This document shows, in pieces, positions 8,165-16,637 of a DNA stretch of 64,000 bases. The stretch's first letter is position 1. Each line of letters starts with the position of its first letter. The notes under the pieces are model-generated. The model worked only from the letters and a program-made list of their open reading frames with translations. It did no database searches and was not told where the DNA came from. The stretch is from Thermoflexus hugenholtzii (GTDB taxonomy: Bacteria; Chloroflexota; Anaerolineae; Thermoflexales; Thermoflexaceae): contig NZ_CP076326.1 in NCBI RefSeq assembly GCF_018771565.1, positions 3,045,785-3,109,784 on the forward strand, written 5' to 3'. The translations under genes and the position numbers were made by a program.

Positions 8165-8779
8165 CTAATTGGGTGTGGATCGATGCAGGGAGATGGGTCC
8201 GGCGGCCTGCAGGCGGGCCCAGAGGCGGGCCTTGAGGGCCTCCAGCCGCTCCCGGTAGGCGGCGGAGCGCACCCCCTCCACACTCATCACCAGGGCGTCC
8301 TCCAGGTTGTCCCGATAGTATCGGGGGCGGCGTCCCACGACCTCCAGGCCATACTTCCGGTAGAGGCGCTGGGCGATCGCGTTGGAGGCCCGCACCTCCA
8401 GGGTGATCAGGTTCGCTCCATAGGCGATGGCCTCCTCCACCAGAGCCAGGAACATCAGCTCCCCCAGCCCCCGTCCCCGCCACGGCGCGTCGACGGCGAT
8501 GGTGCTGATATGGGCCTCGTCGGGGACCAACCAGAAGCCTCCATAGCCCAGGATCGGCAGGCGCTGGGAAGGCCGCAGCGGCATGGCCGTGCGCACCTCC
8601 CGCGGGCGCAACACCAGGTAATGGGCGTTGGGGTTGCGCAGGAGCTCCTGCTCGTAGGCGCGCATCGGCCATGGCATGGAGAACGTGCGCCGCTCGATCT
8701 CCATGACCTCCGCGACGTCCTCCCAGCGCATCGGATCGATCTGAAAGGGAACGGACTCCGGGATCGCCAGCGCCGGCAT
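8165..8779 (-). CDS. rimI: GNAT acetyltransferase, RimI-like (ribosomal protein S18 alanine N-acetyltransferase)
   Basis: Residues about 15-155 form a GNAT domain: MRWEDVAEVMEIERRTFSMP at the start (RimI-like), the HISTIAVDAPWRGRGLGE acetyl-CoA loop, and LEVRASNAIAQRLYRKYGLE with a RRPRYYRDN ending typical of RimI. RimI acetylates the N-terminal Ala of ribosomal protein S18. A C-terminal stretch of about 40 residues is extra. ATG 8779 has a GAGGGAGA site; earlier in-frame codons run through repeats. Its position downstream of tsaE-tsaB supports the call, because tsaE/tsaB/rimI are often clustered. Confidence 0.87.
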   Translation of the reverse strand: MPALAIPESVPFQIDPMRWEDVAEVMEIERRTFSMPWPMRAYEQELLRNPNAHYLVLRPREVRTAMPLRPSQRLPILGYGGFWLVPDEAHISTIAVDAPWRGRGLGELMFLALVEEAIAYGANLITLEVRASNAIAQRLYRKYGLEVVGRRPRYYRDNLEDALVMSVEGVRSAAYRERLEALKARLWARLQAAGPISLHRSTPN

Positions 8780-9331
8780 TCTCCCTCGAGATGAAGGCAG
8801 CGGATGCGGAGCTTTTACGAATTGATCCAGGCGCCTGCGGACGGACGGTCCTCCGCGCCGGCCGGGGCCGCGGTCGACGGTCGAAATGAGTTTCGACCTG
8901 CAAGCATCCGGCTCAGAACCAGGGCCTTCCCTCCGCGCACAGTCCGGATTCAATGGTGAAAGCCCATCCATCCGCCGCGAAAGTGGCCCGCCGCCGGGAC
9001 GCCCGGCTCGAGCCCCCACCGATTATAGCGCAGGGGGAGAGGCGATCGACGAGCCTCGAGCGAATTCGCCCTCAAAGGATCTTCGCACCGGGCGAAAACA
9101 GGCGAAGCCGAAAAGCGCCGGCGAAGGCTGGCCCCCGGCGTGCTGTGCGTCGAACGAATTCGACCTCGGGGCCTTCGGCCGATGGTCGGCATACGTGCCG
9201 AATGAATTCGGCCTCGAGAGGCCTTCGGCCAATGGTCGGCCTGCGCCGACCGGGAAGGGGTTTTGCGTCGGCGGAGGCCGACGCCTGGCGCGCAGCGCCT
9301 GGGAGGGCCGATTTCCAATCGGCGCGGGAGG
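8780..9331. repeat. Repeat-rich intergenic region between tsaB and rimI
   Basis: No convincing gene is present. Two imperfect tandem copies of about 48 bases lie at 9151-9197 and 9198-9246. Each has a CGAAT/ATTCG palindrome followed by GGCCTTCGGCC and ATGGTCGGC. A partial copy lies at about 9055-9075. A further unit near 8925-8953 (GGCCTTCCC…CGCGCAC.GTCCGGATT) recurs near 6377-6405. Confidence 0.55.
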
Positions 9332-10015
9332 TTAACCTTCCGGGACGCTGGGTGTGCGCAGATAGGTGGGGCGCAGGAGGGCCGGATCCGGGCGTTCGCC
9401 GGCCTGATAGCGTGCCCAGGCCCGCCGAGCCGCCCCCATCACCCGGGATGGGATCTCCCAGGGGATGCACCAGGCGGCGATCGGATGCCGCTCCAGCACC
9501 GCCTGATCCCGGGCCGTCCATTCCCCCACCAGCCAGGTTCCGGGCGTCCAGGCTTCCGCCAGGGCGGAGGCGGTGGTCAGCACCGGCTCTCCCTCCGGCA
9601 TCCATCTGGCCTCCCAGCGGTAACGATGCAGGGCCAGCCGTCCCCGCCCGGCCGGGATCACCAGATGGAGAGGACTGAGGGCGGCGGGCAGCTCCGCCAG
9701 GATGGCCTCTTCCGTCCCGATCCCGAAGAGGGGAAGCTCCAGGGCCAGGGCCAGACCTTTGGCGGCGGCGACGCCCGCCCGCAGGCCGGTGAAGGACCCG
9801 GGGCCGCTCACCACGGCGATGGCCGCCAGATCCTCCGGCCCCAGACCGGCTGCCCGCAACAGCTCCTGGCAACGCGTCATCAGCTCGGCCGTGTGCCGGT
9901 CCGGGGTGCGCCAGCAGGCCACCGCCCGCCATTCGACCCCATCGAAAAGCGCCAAGGCGAGGCCGGAGGTGGCCGTATCCAGAGCCAGCAAATACGTGGG
10001 CTTCCGCTCCCTCAT
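9332..10015 (-). CDS. tsaB: tRNA threonylcarbamoyladenosine synthesis protein TsaB
   Basis: ATG 10015 overlaps the tsaE stop in an ATGA arrangement and gives 227 residues. The ASKHA-fold start LLALDTATSGLALALFDG and the VVSGPGSFTGLRAGVAAAKG motif are diagnostic. TsaB is the inactive paralogue of TsaD and forms TsaBDE, which transfers threonylcarbamoyl to A37 of ANN-decoding tRNAs. Overlap with tsaE implies coupled translation. TsaD and TsaC are not in this window. Confidence 0.93.
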   Translation of the reverse strand: MRERKPTYLLALDTATSGLALALFDGVEWRAVACWRTPDRHTAELMTRCQELLRAAGLGPEDLAAIAVVSGPGSFTGLRAGVAAAKGLALALELPLFGIGTEEAILAELPAALSPLHLVIPAGRGRLALHRYRWEARWMPEGEPVLTTASALAEAWTPGTWLVGEWTARDQAVLERHPIAAWCIPWEIPSRVMGAARRAWARYQAGERPDPALLRPTYLRTPSVPEG

Positions 10016-10515
10016 TCCGTCTCCACCTGCTCCTTCAATCGTGCAAGGAGCGCCTCGAGGCGCTCCGGCGGAAACTCCCCGATCGCCTCGATCCGAACCC
10101 GGCGTCCGGAATCCCCCAACGGGCTCAGGGTGACCCGGAGATAGGGCTCCGGGATCAGACCCACCGCCCGCTCCGGCCACTCGATGGCGATCACCGCGGG
10201 TTCCTCAAACAGATCCCACAGCCCCAGGGCCCACGCCTCCCCGGGCTCCGACAACCGGTAGAGGTCGACGTGGTAGAGCCGGCCGCCGTCGGGCAGCGGA
10301 TAGGCCTGGATCAGGACAAATGAGGGGCTCTGGACCGGGTCCGTCACCCCGAGGCCCTCGGCGAGGCCCTGGATGAAGCGGGTCTTCCCGGCCCCCAGAG
10401 GACCCTGCACCGCCACCACGTCGCCGGCCCGGAGCCAGCGTCCCAGGACGGCGCCGAGGCGACGGGTCGTCGATTCGTCGGGAGAGAGTGTCTCCAGGAT
10501 CAGCCGGATGGCCAC
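10012..10515 (-). CDS. tsaE: tRNA threonylcarbamoyladenosine synthesis ATPase TsaE
   Basis: A 167-residue P-loop ATPase. The Walker A motif GPLGAGKT lies near residue 40, the VQSPSFVLIQAYP segment follows, and the YHVDLYRL strand and IAIEWPERA motif are typical of TsaE. It supplies ATP turnover to the TsaBDE complex in t6A synthesis. Its ATG lies inside the end of the upstream cytochrome c gene (16-base overlap) and its stop overlaps tsaB, so it is read as part of the minus-strand run. Confidence 0.94.
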   Translation of the reverse strand: MAIRLILETLSPDESTTRRLGAVLGRWLRAGDVVAVQGPLGAGKTRFIQGLAEGLGVTDPVQSPSFVLIQAYPLPDGGRLYHVDLYRLSEPGEAWALGLWDLFEEPAVIAIEWPERAVGLIPEPYLRVTLSPLGDSGRRVRIEAIGEFPPERLEALLARLKEQVETE

Positions 10516-11165
10516 AAGGACCTCCTTCGCCGCCGGAGCCCGAGGAGAACGCCGAGCAGGATCCCCCCTGCCGCGACACCTCCCAGAGCCAGGATCGCCG
10601 CCGGCAGGACCGTCCGGCGTCCCTCCCCTGGGGGAATCGGAGCGGATAACGGGATGCCCCGGGCGGCCTCAGGATCGAAAGGTCGGCCATCGGCAGGGAT
10701 CCCGTGGCGTTGAAGCAGAAAGGCCGTGACCGCCCGGTAATCGGCCTCCGGCAGGCTCCCGGGCGCGTGGAAGGGCATCCGGGCCCGGATGTAGGCGTAG
10801 AGATCCGCGGCCGTGGCGAACCGACGCAGGGTCCCCGGCCCGATGAGCGCAGGAACCACCCGGGGGAGAGTGAAGCCGTCCTCGGGGTAGGGCTGCGGGC
10901 CGTGACAGTTGGCCTTCCAGCAGTTCTGGTGCGTGGGGGGCCAGGTCGCCCGCCATTCGTCGGTCAACCCCTGCCCCTGGTCGCCATGGCACGTCGAACA
11001 ACGTCGGGCGAAGACGGCCGCCCCCCGCTCCGCCTCCTCTTCCTGATAGGCACGGGCGGGTGCGGCGGAGAGCTGGAAGGCCAGGCCCAGGAGGCCGAGC
11101 ATGAACCCCCAACGGACCCAGGCCGTGCTTCCCCATGCTTGGTTTCGGGCAACCGCGCGGGCCAT
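10500..11165 (-). CDS. Membrane-anchored c-type cytochrome with CSTCH and an atypical CX4CH motif
   Basis: An N-terminal signal segment (about residues 18-38, ending ARA) is followed by a class I cytochrome c domain. The heme site CSTCH is at residues 56-60, and RMPFHAPGSLPEADYRAV supplies a plausible Met ligand region. A second Cys pair, C82-WKAN-C87-H88, has four residues between the cysteines. A C-terminal hydrophobic helix (about 183-207) followed by Arg residues anchors the protein. It should be an extracytoplasmic electron carrier; the partner is not shown here. Linkage with tsaE seems positional rather than functional. Confidence 0.85.
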   Translation of the reverse strand: MARAVARNQAWGSTAWVRWGFMLGLLGLAFQLSAAPARAYQEEEAERGAAVFARRCSTCHGDQGQGLTDEWRATWPPTHQNCWKANCHGPQPYPEDGFTLPRVVPALIGPGTLRRFATAADLYAYIRARMPFHAPGSLPEADYRAVTAFLLQRHGIPADGRPFDPEAARGIPLSAPIPPGEGRRTVLPAAILALGGVAAGGILLGVLLGLRRRRRSLWPSG

Positions 11166-11170
11166 CCTCG

Positions 11171-12112
11171 CTACACCTTCGGCTCGATCTCAGTCGGCGG
11201 GAGGTCGCCCATGGCCTCCACCGCGCGGCGGATCTCGGCCACCAGGCGCCGGATGGGATGCTCCGGGAACTGCTCGGCGTAATCCAGGGCGGCGCTTTCC
11301 GCATCGACCTCTGGACCGTAGGCCTCCCGCAGGTAATAGAGATGGTCCATGATCCAGAGATAGAGATCAGCCTCCGTCCGCCCCGGGAAGTCCTCCAGCA
11401 GGCGGTGGGCGCGGATGATCTCGATCACCGGCCGGTAGACGGTGTCATACCAGTGGGTCACGGCCTCATCCTCCGGGATCTCCCGCCCCTGCTCCAGGCC
11501 CATGAAGTAGCGATGCACGGCGATGTGTTCCAGCAGGCGATGATAGCCCCCGGCGATGGTGAACCGGATGTCCGCCTCCGGGCGGAGGACGTCCAGGCGC
11601 GTCCGCTCCAGGAACTCCTCATACTCCCGCAGGATCTCCAGATCCTCGGCTCGCAGCTCCGGCCCCACCGGCACCCGGCTTCGGACCTCAATGACCTCCG
11701 CCTCGATCTCCTTCCAGCCCATGGCCCGGGCCACGGAGATCCGGTGATGGCCGTCGAGGACGAAGTAAGCGTCGCCGATCCGATACAACCGGACCGGAGG
11801 GAGATCTCCTTCCCGAAAGAGGATCGTCCCCACGGCGATCCAGCGGTCGGCCGTGTGAGGATGGATCGGGAGGAAGGCCCGATCGAAATCCTGATAGCGG
11901 TTGACGCTCCCGATGATGTGATCCAAGGGGACCCGCTGGAGGCCCCGGTAGACGGAGCCCCGCAGGCGGAGCTTCTCCTTGACCTCACCGAAGGACAGCA
12001 GCCGGTTTGAACGCCCGGTCAAACGGGCCAGAAGGTTCCGCACCAGTGCCCGGAGACGAGCCCTCCGATACTGGGCAGCGACCTCCTCGGTGAGCGGTCC
12101 ATGCTCTTCCAT
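11171..12112 (-). CDS. ParB/sulfiredoxin-fold domain protein of unknown role
   Basis: Residues about 40-150 carry a ParB-type nuclease fold: VPLDHIIGSVNRYQDFDRAF, then YFVLDGHHRISVARAMGWKE, where the GHHR motif is the nucleotide-binding signature of this fold. The rest (AGGYHRLLEHIAVHRYFM, THWYDTVYRPVIEIIRAH) is a helical domain also seen with ParB-like domains in DUF4032-like proteins. No helix-turn-helix is evident and no parA is near, so a partition role is unlikely. ATG 12112 has AGAGG upstream; the ATG at 12133 does not. Function unknown. Confidence 0.7.
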   Translation of the reverse strand: MEEHGPLTEEVAAQYRRARLRALVRNLLARLTGRSNRLLSFGEVKEKLRLRGSVYRGLQRVPLDHIIGSVNRYQDFDRAFLPIHPHTADRWIAVGTILFREGDLPPVRLYRIGDAYFVLDGHHRISVARAMGWKEIEAEVIEVRSRVPVGPELRAEDLEILREYEEFLERTRLDVLRPEADIRFTIAGGYHRLLEHIAVHRYFMGLEQGREIPEDEAVTHWYDTVYRPVIEIIRAHRLLEDFPGRTEADLYLWIMDHLYYLREAYGPEVDAESAALDYAEQFPEHPIRRLVAEIRRAVEAMGDLPPTEIEPKV

Positions 12113-12157
12113 GATCAGCCTCTTGTCCTCCATCCCATCACAGGGTGGTGTGTTCGA

Positions 12158-12793
12158 TCAGAGTTCCAGCAGGTAATACGGGAACACGTTGATCACTCGG
12201 GTGGGGCCGATTTGAAAGATCGGCCGGCACCCATAGAAATGCACATGCCCATGCAAAAAATAGCGCGGGCGGAACCGATGGATCAACCAGCGGAAGGCGG
12301 CGAAACCCTGATGCGCCAGGTCCGGGGCGTCGCCGATGGCGCGGGGCGGGGCGTGGGCGACGAACACATCCAGCGCTCGGCCATACCGCCACCGGTTCCA
12401 GAGCAGGCGCGGGGCCAGCCGGAGGACCCGCACCCACATCTCCCCCTCGGTATATTGATGGGAGCCTTCGGGATGGTAGCGCCGTGATCCTCCCAGCCCG
12501 CTGAGCAGCAGCCCCTGCTCCCACACCACGATCCCCTCCAGGCTTTGTCCGCCCTCCGGGGCCAGGCGGATCCGCCCGTCGGCGCGGAGCTCCGGCCGGT
12601 CGTGGTTGCCATGGACGTAGAACAGGGGCGCGTTGAACACCTCCATCAGGAACTCGAGATATCCGTAAGGCAGATCCCCGCAGGAGAGGATGAGATGCAC
12701 CGGCGCGAGCCACTCCCGGGCCTGAGGGGAATAGAGGGGCTCGACCACCTGGTCGGAGACGGCGAGGATGCGAAGCCGTCCCTCCGCCTTCAT
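12158..12793 (-). CDS. Calcineurin-like metallophosphoesterase
   Basis: The 211-residue protein has the metal-binding series AVSDQ (position of the usual D-x-H), SCGDLPY, YVHGNHD, VAHAPP and LHGHVHFY. The first motif has Gln where His is common, so one metal ligand is altered. The substrate cannot be told. ATG 12793 overlaps the stop of the upstream pyrophosphohydrolase gene (ATGA), indicating an operon; a GTG two codons earlier is possible. Confidence 0.82.
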   Translation of the reverse strand: MKAEGRLRILAVSDQVVEPLYSPQAREWLAPVHLILSCGDLPYGYLEFLMEVFNAPLFYVHGNHDRPELRADGRIRLAPEGGQSLEGIVVWEQGLLLSGLGGSRRYHPEGSHQYTEGEMWVRVLRLAPRLLWNRWRYGRALDVFVAHAPPRAIGDAPDLAHQGFAAFRWLIHRFRPRYFLHGHVHFYGCRPIFQIGPTRVINVFPYYLLEL

Positions 12794-13086
12794 GGCCACT
12801 CCCGCTGGGCGTTCCGGGCCAGCTTGGCCATCACCGCCTCGCCCAGATCGATCCCGTGCAGCCGGGCCAGCTGCAGCAGATACAGCATCACGTCCGCCAG
12901 CTCATCGGCCAGGGCCTCGCGGTCCGCCGTCTCCCCCCACTGGAAGAGCTCGAGGACCTCCGCGGCCTCCAGGACCAGGGAGATGGCCAGGTTGCGCGGC
13001 GTCTGCGGCCGCGTCGAGTCCGGCCGATACCAGCCCTTCGAGGTCACGAAATCCTCCATGGCCTGCTCCAGCGCCCGCAGCTCCAT
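12790..13086 (-). CDS. MazG-like nucleotide pyrophosphohydrolase
   Basis: The 98-residue product matches the small all-alpha NTP pyrophosphohydrolase (MazG/dCTPase-like) family. SLVLEAAEVLELFQW and LADELADVMLYLLQLA hold the conserved E-x-x-E and E-x-x-D metal-binding motifs. Such enzymes remove non-canonical or excess nucleoside triphosphates. ATG 13086 follows a GGAGGAAGG site and gives normal family length; the longer upstream frame is a shadow. It heads the minus-strand run and is divergent from the WD40 lipoprotein gene. Confidence 0.87.
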   Translation of the reverse strand: MELRALEQAMEDFVTSKGWYRPDSTRPQTPRNLAISLVLEAAEVLELFQWGETADREALADELADVMLYLLQLARLHGIDLGEAVMAKLARNAQREWP

Positions 13087-13152
13087 GCCCCTTCCTCCGC
13101 ATGGAATCGGACCTCCCGTTCCAGCGCGATCCACGCCCTGCGGACTTACGCC

Positions 13153-13158
13153 TATAAT
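13153..13158 (+). promoter_or_regulatory. Predicted -10 element of the WD40 lipoprotein gene
   Basis: TATAAT lies in the divergent intergenic gap; no convincing -35 is visible. Transcription would start near 13165, only 9 bases before ATG 13174. This makes the GTG at 13192, with AAAGGCGG upstream, a serious alternative start. Confidence 0.4.
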
Positions 13159-13173
13159 CCGGAGTGGGCTGGG

Positions 13174-15279
13174 ATGGAAAGGCGGATACCGGTGAGCTTC
13201 TTCCGATCTGGATGGGTGATCGCCCTGGGGCTGATTCTGACGCTGGGCGGAGCGTCCTGTCAACGGACATCGCCGAAGGTGTCCGGAGTTGCGGAGCGCA
13301 ACCCTCCCACCCCTCTTCCTGCGCTTCCGGCCCCCACCCTTCCCTCCACCCCCCTCTCCCTTCAGCCCGCCCTCCAGGCCCAGTGGGGGTTTCGGGATCA
13401 TCCGCTACAGATGGCCTGGTCCCCGCGCCGGCCATGGCTGGCCCTCGCCTCCTCCCACCGGGTGTATGTCTATCACATCCCCTCCATGCGGCTTCTCGCG
13501 TTCTTCACCGCAGAGGCCCGTGTCCTCGAATTGGCCTTCGCCGCGGATGGGGAGCGCCTCATCGGTCGGCTGGAGACCGGCACGCTGAAAGCCTGGGGGA
13601 TCCCCTCCCGGCGGGAGGAATGGTCCGACGCCGGGATGATCGGCACGGGCCTGATGGCTTCCCCGGATCCCGCGATCCTGGCCGTGGGTCACGCCGATGG
13701 ATGGGTGCGCCTGCTGGAAACGGCCACCGGCCGGGAGATCCGTCGCGTCTTAGGGGCCCGGCCGCTCGGGTTCTCCCCGGACGGGGAGCGGTTGTTCACC
13801 TGTCCCTCTCCGGCGCCGCCGGGTCCGGAGGATCCTCCGTGTCCTTCCCCATCGGGCCTGCTGGAGGTGGAGGTCGCCACCGGTCGGGTGCGGGAGATCC
13901 TCCCCGCCGAGGTCCCCCCGGTCTGGACCCCGGAGGGGGAGCGGATCCTTGGCGGGCGCGATGGCGTGATCCGCCGGAGGGATCCGCGCGGCGCGGAGGC
14001 GATCCTGTGGCGGAACCTTTCCGCCCGGATCCGCGAGCTCCAGCTCTCCGGAGATGGGCGCTGGCTGCTCATCCGCCATGCGGACTTCCTGGATCTGGTG
14101 GAACGAGGCAGCGGCCGGATCCGATGGTCGGAACCCGGCGGGCCGGCGGCCTTCTCCCCGGATGGAGCCGCGCTGGCGTGGGCGAAGGGGAGCCCGCCCA
14201 CGCTGGTTCTGCGGGATCTGCGAAGCGGGCGGGCGCGCTGGGCGGCCGGGCCGGAGCCGTGGATCCGCCGCGTGCATGAGCTCGCCTTCTCCGCCAACGG
14301 GCGATGGCTGGCGGTGCGCGGGGAAGGACAGGTGGATCCGGCCTTCCCGGAGCTCATCGGGCCCTTCGTGCAGATCCGGGAAGCCGCGACCGGCGCGGAG
14401 CGCTATCGCTTCCTCCCCCGCCTGCTCCCCGTGTGGGGTCTGGGTTTCACGCCGGACGGGGCGGCTTTAGGCCTCCTGGAGGGCGCGCTCGTGCGGTTCC
14501 GCCCTCTGGGCGACGGGCCCGCCGATCCCCCGATCCCGCTCCGAAGCGGCGAGGGCCTGAGCCTGGCGTTCTCCCCGGAGGGCGATCGGCTGGCCGTCGG
14601 CCTGGCCGAGGGACCCATCCGGTTTTATCGGCGCGCCCCGGATGGGAACTGGTCCCTCGAAGGGACATTGATCGGCCACCGGGGGCCGGTGCGGGCGGTG
14701 ACCTTTTCCCCCGACGGCCGGCGGCTGGCCTCCGCCTCGTGGGATTGGACGACGCGGATCTGGGATCCGGACCGACGGGTGGAACACGCGCGGATCGGCC
14801 ATGCCGCCGAGGTCTGGGATGTGGCCTTTTCCCCGGACGGACAGCTTCTCGCTTCCGTAGGAGGCGATGGAGCCCTCCTCCTGGGATGGGAGACCGCCGA
14901 CGGCGTTAGCAGCCAGGTCCTGGGACGCTATCCGTTCCGCCTGTATGCGGTGGCCTTCTCCCCGGACGGCCGGTATCTGGCGGTGGGGGCGGAGGATGGA
15001 ACGGTGCGCCTCTGGGACATCCTCGCCGGCTCCGAGCGCCGCGTCCTGCAGGCAGGGACGAAGGCCGTTCGGGCTCTGGCCTTCTCTCCCGACGGCCGGT
15101 GGCTTGCCGCGGGTGGCGAAGAAGGGGAGGTGATCCTGTGGGCGATGCCGGAGGGGATCCTCCACGCCCGCTGGGGCCGGGAGGGGGATCCCCTGCGGGC
15201 CCTGGCCTTCTCGCCGGACGGGGCGCGCCTGGCCCTGGGCCATCGCAGCGGGATCGTCCAGCTGTGGCGTCTCCGGTGA
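13174..15279 (+). CDS. WD40-repeat lipoprotein / beta-propeller protein
   Basis: A signal segment (residues about 12-28, GLILTLGGASC) suggests export and a lipid anchor, although the lipobox is not ideal. After a Pro-rich linker the protein is made of repeats of the form LAFSPDG..LA.G..DG.V.LWD. The clearest are in the C-terminal third (for example VTFSPDGRRLASASWDWTTR and AFSPDGRYLAVGAEDGTVRL), probably two propellers in total. Such proteins act as binding scaffolds and no catalytic motif is seen. Start uncertain between ATG 13174 and GTG 13192. It is transcribed alone and converges with the MFS gene 20 bases away. Confidence 0.82.
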   Translation: MERRIPVSFFRSGWVIALGLILTLGGASCQRTSPKVSGVAERNPPTPLPALPAPTLPSTPLSLQPALQAQWGFRDHPLQMAWSPRRPWLALASSHRVYVYHIPSMRLLAFFTAEARVLELAFAADGERLIGRLETGTLKAWGIPSRREEWSDAGMIGTGLMASPDPAILAVGHADGWVRLLETATGREIRRVLGARPLGFSPDGERLFTCPSPAPPGPEDPPCPSPSGLLEVEVATGRVREILPAEVPPVWTPEGERILGGRDGVIRRRDPRGAEAILWRNLSARIRELQLSGDGRWLLIRHADFLDLVERGSGRIRWSEPGGPAAFSPDGAALAWAKGSPPTLVLRDLRSGRARWAAGPEPWIRRVHELAFSANGRWLAVRGEGQVDPAFPELIGPFVQIREAATGAERYRFLPRLLPVWGLGFTPDGAALGLLEGALVRFRPLGDGPADPPIPLRSGEGLSLAFSPEGDRLAVGLAEGPIRFYRRAPDGNWSLEGTLIGHRGPVRAVTFSPDGRRLASASWDWTTRIWDPDRRVEHARIGHAAEVWDVAFSPDGQLLASVGGDGALLLGWETADGVSSQVLGRYPFRLYAVAFSPDGRYLAVGAEDGTVRLWDILAGSERRVLQAGTKAVRALAFSPDGRWLAAGGEEGEVILWAMPEGILHARWGREGDPLRALAFSPDGARLALGHRSGIVQLWRLR

Positions 15280-15299
15280 GGGAGAGACGCGTGGGGCGC

Positions 15300-16637
15300 T
15301 TACGCGGAGGCCGCCATCGCCCGTCGCAATCCCCACAGCAACGCCAGGGCCAGGGCGTAGAAGCCGAAGGAGAGGGCGAACAGCCCCCGGTAGCCGATGA
15401 GGTCGGCGATCAGGCCGCCCATGGCGGTGGAAAGCAGGGCGACGCCCAGCAGGGTGTTGGTCAGGCCGATGGTGAGGGGCCGATCGTGGCCCGGGGCGAT
15501 CTCCAGCAACAGGGAGAGACCGCCGATGGCCGCCCCGGAGGCGTAGGCCCCGCTCAGGACGAACACCGGCCCCATCAACGCCTCCGCCAGGCCCGGCTGC
15601 ACTGCGCTCAGGGGCCCCACCATCAACGCCCACAGGACGCTGACCAATCCGCAGGCGGTGGCGCCCTCCAGCACCGCCCGATGGCCCCACCGCACGCTGA
15701 TCCAGCTCCACAGCAGGTTAGAGAGCAGGGAGGCCCCCACGTTCAACCCCAGGTAGATCCCGATGGCCGCGTCCGGGATCCGCAGGTCCCGGACCGCGTA
15801 GGCGGTGAAGAAGGGGGTGGCGATGGCCGCCCACATCAGCGCCATCCGGGCTCCCAGGAACAGCCGATAAGGGATATGGCGCCAGAGGGCCCGGACGGCC
15901 TCCCGCCATGGGAGCGGCGCGGCATAACCGTCCCGGGTGGGGCTGGGCGGCTCCACCACCATGGCGAAGACCGCCATCCCGACGGAGGTGAAGACCGCGA
16001 AGATCAGGAACAGCAACGCCACGTTGTAGGGGAAGAACAGCCCCGCGCGCTCCTCCAGGAGCAGACGGACCAGCCCGCTGGCCGCCAGACCCAGCAGCCC
16101 TCCGAAGAAGAGGCGGGCGGCGAAGAAGACGCCCCGCTGCCGGGGCGGGATGGTCTTGCCCACGATCTCCATAAACGGCAGCCCGGAGATCCCGGAGGCG
16201 AGGGAGATCACCAGATAAGGCAAGAAGAAGGCCAGCAGCATCCATGTCGGATGCGGGGCGGCCAGCCAGATCCCCAGGGCCATGGCGAAGGCCCCTGCCG
16301 CTCGCACGAAAGCCATGCGACGATACAGGTCCATGTAATACACGCGATGCCGCATCCGCCGGGAGACGAAGAGCTGGGGCAGGAACCACAGGCCGTCCCG
16401 CATCGGGGAGACCAGGGCCAGCAGGAGGTTGGGCGCCCCCAGGCGGGAGAGGAACCAGATCAGCACCAGGTTGGGATCCAGGATGGTCTCCGCGAAGATG
16501 AACAGGGCGCCGTTGATCACCCCCACCGTGAAGTTGCGCCGCAAATGCGGATCGCGGGCCTCCCCGGAGATCCCCAGAGAAGCCCGGAGCCGCGCGGAGC
16601 GCATCCGCCATTCCCGCCAGACCTGCATCCCCTTCAT
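15300..16637 (-). CDS. Major facilitator superfamily transporter
   Basis: The 445-residue protein has about 12 hydrophobic segments. Features include RMRHRVYYMDLYRRMAFVRA in the first cytoplasmic region, GKTIPPRQRGVFFAARLFFG in a central loop, and SWISVRWGHRAVLEG resembling the MFS loop motif in the second half. Substrate unknown. Its ATG overlaps the stop of the PrsW-like protease gene (ATGA), so the two are translationally coupled. Confidence 0.82.
   Translation of the reverse strand: MKGMQVWREWRMRSARLRASLGISGEARDPHLRRNFTVGVINGALFIFAETILDPNLVLIWFLSRLGAPNLLLALVSPMRDGLWFLPQLFVSRRMRHRVYYMDLYRRMAFVRAAGAFAMALGIWLAAPHPTWMLLAFFLPYLVISLASGISGLPFMEIVGKTIPPRQRGVFFAARLFFGGLLGLAASGLVRLLLEERAGLFFPYNVALLFLIFAVFTSVGMAVFAMVVEPPSPTRDGYAAPLPWREAVRALWRHIPYRLFLGARMALMWAAIATPFFTAYAVRDLRIPDAAIGIYLGLNVGASLLSNLLWSWISVRWGHRAVLEGATACGLVSVLWALMVGPLSAVQPGLAEALMGPVFVLSGAYASGAAIGGLSLLLEIAPGHDRPLTIGLTNTLLGVALLSTAMGGLIADLIGYRGLFALSFGFYALALALLWGLRRAMAASA

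Noticed and set aside
6584..8794. A 736-codon plus-strand frame opposite UbiA, HAD and rimI
   Set aside because: It spans three well-supported minus-strand genes and their gaps and has no family-like sequence.
11171..12112. Chromosome-partition ParB and nearby origin
   Set aside because: Only the ParB fold is shared. There is no HTH domain, parA, parS-like palindrome, dnaA or DnaA-box cluster.
13289..13390. Pro-rich plus-strand frame as a separate secreted peptide
   Set aside because: It is an alternate frame of the linker of the WD40 lipoprotein.
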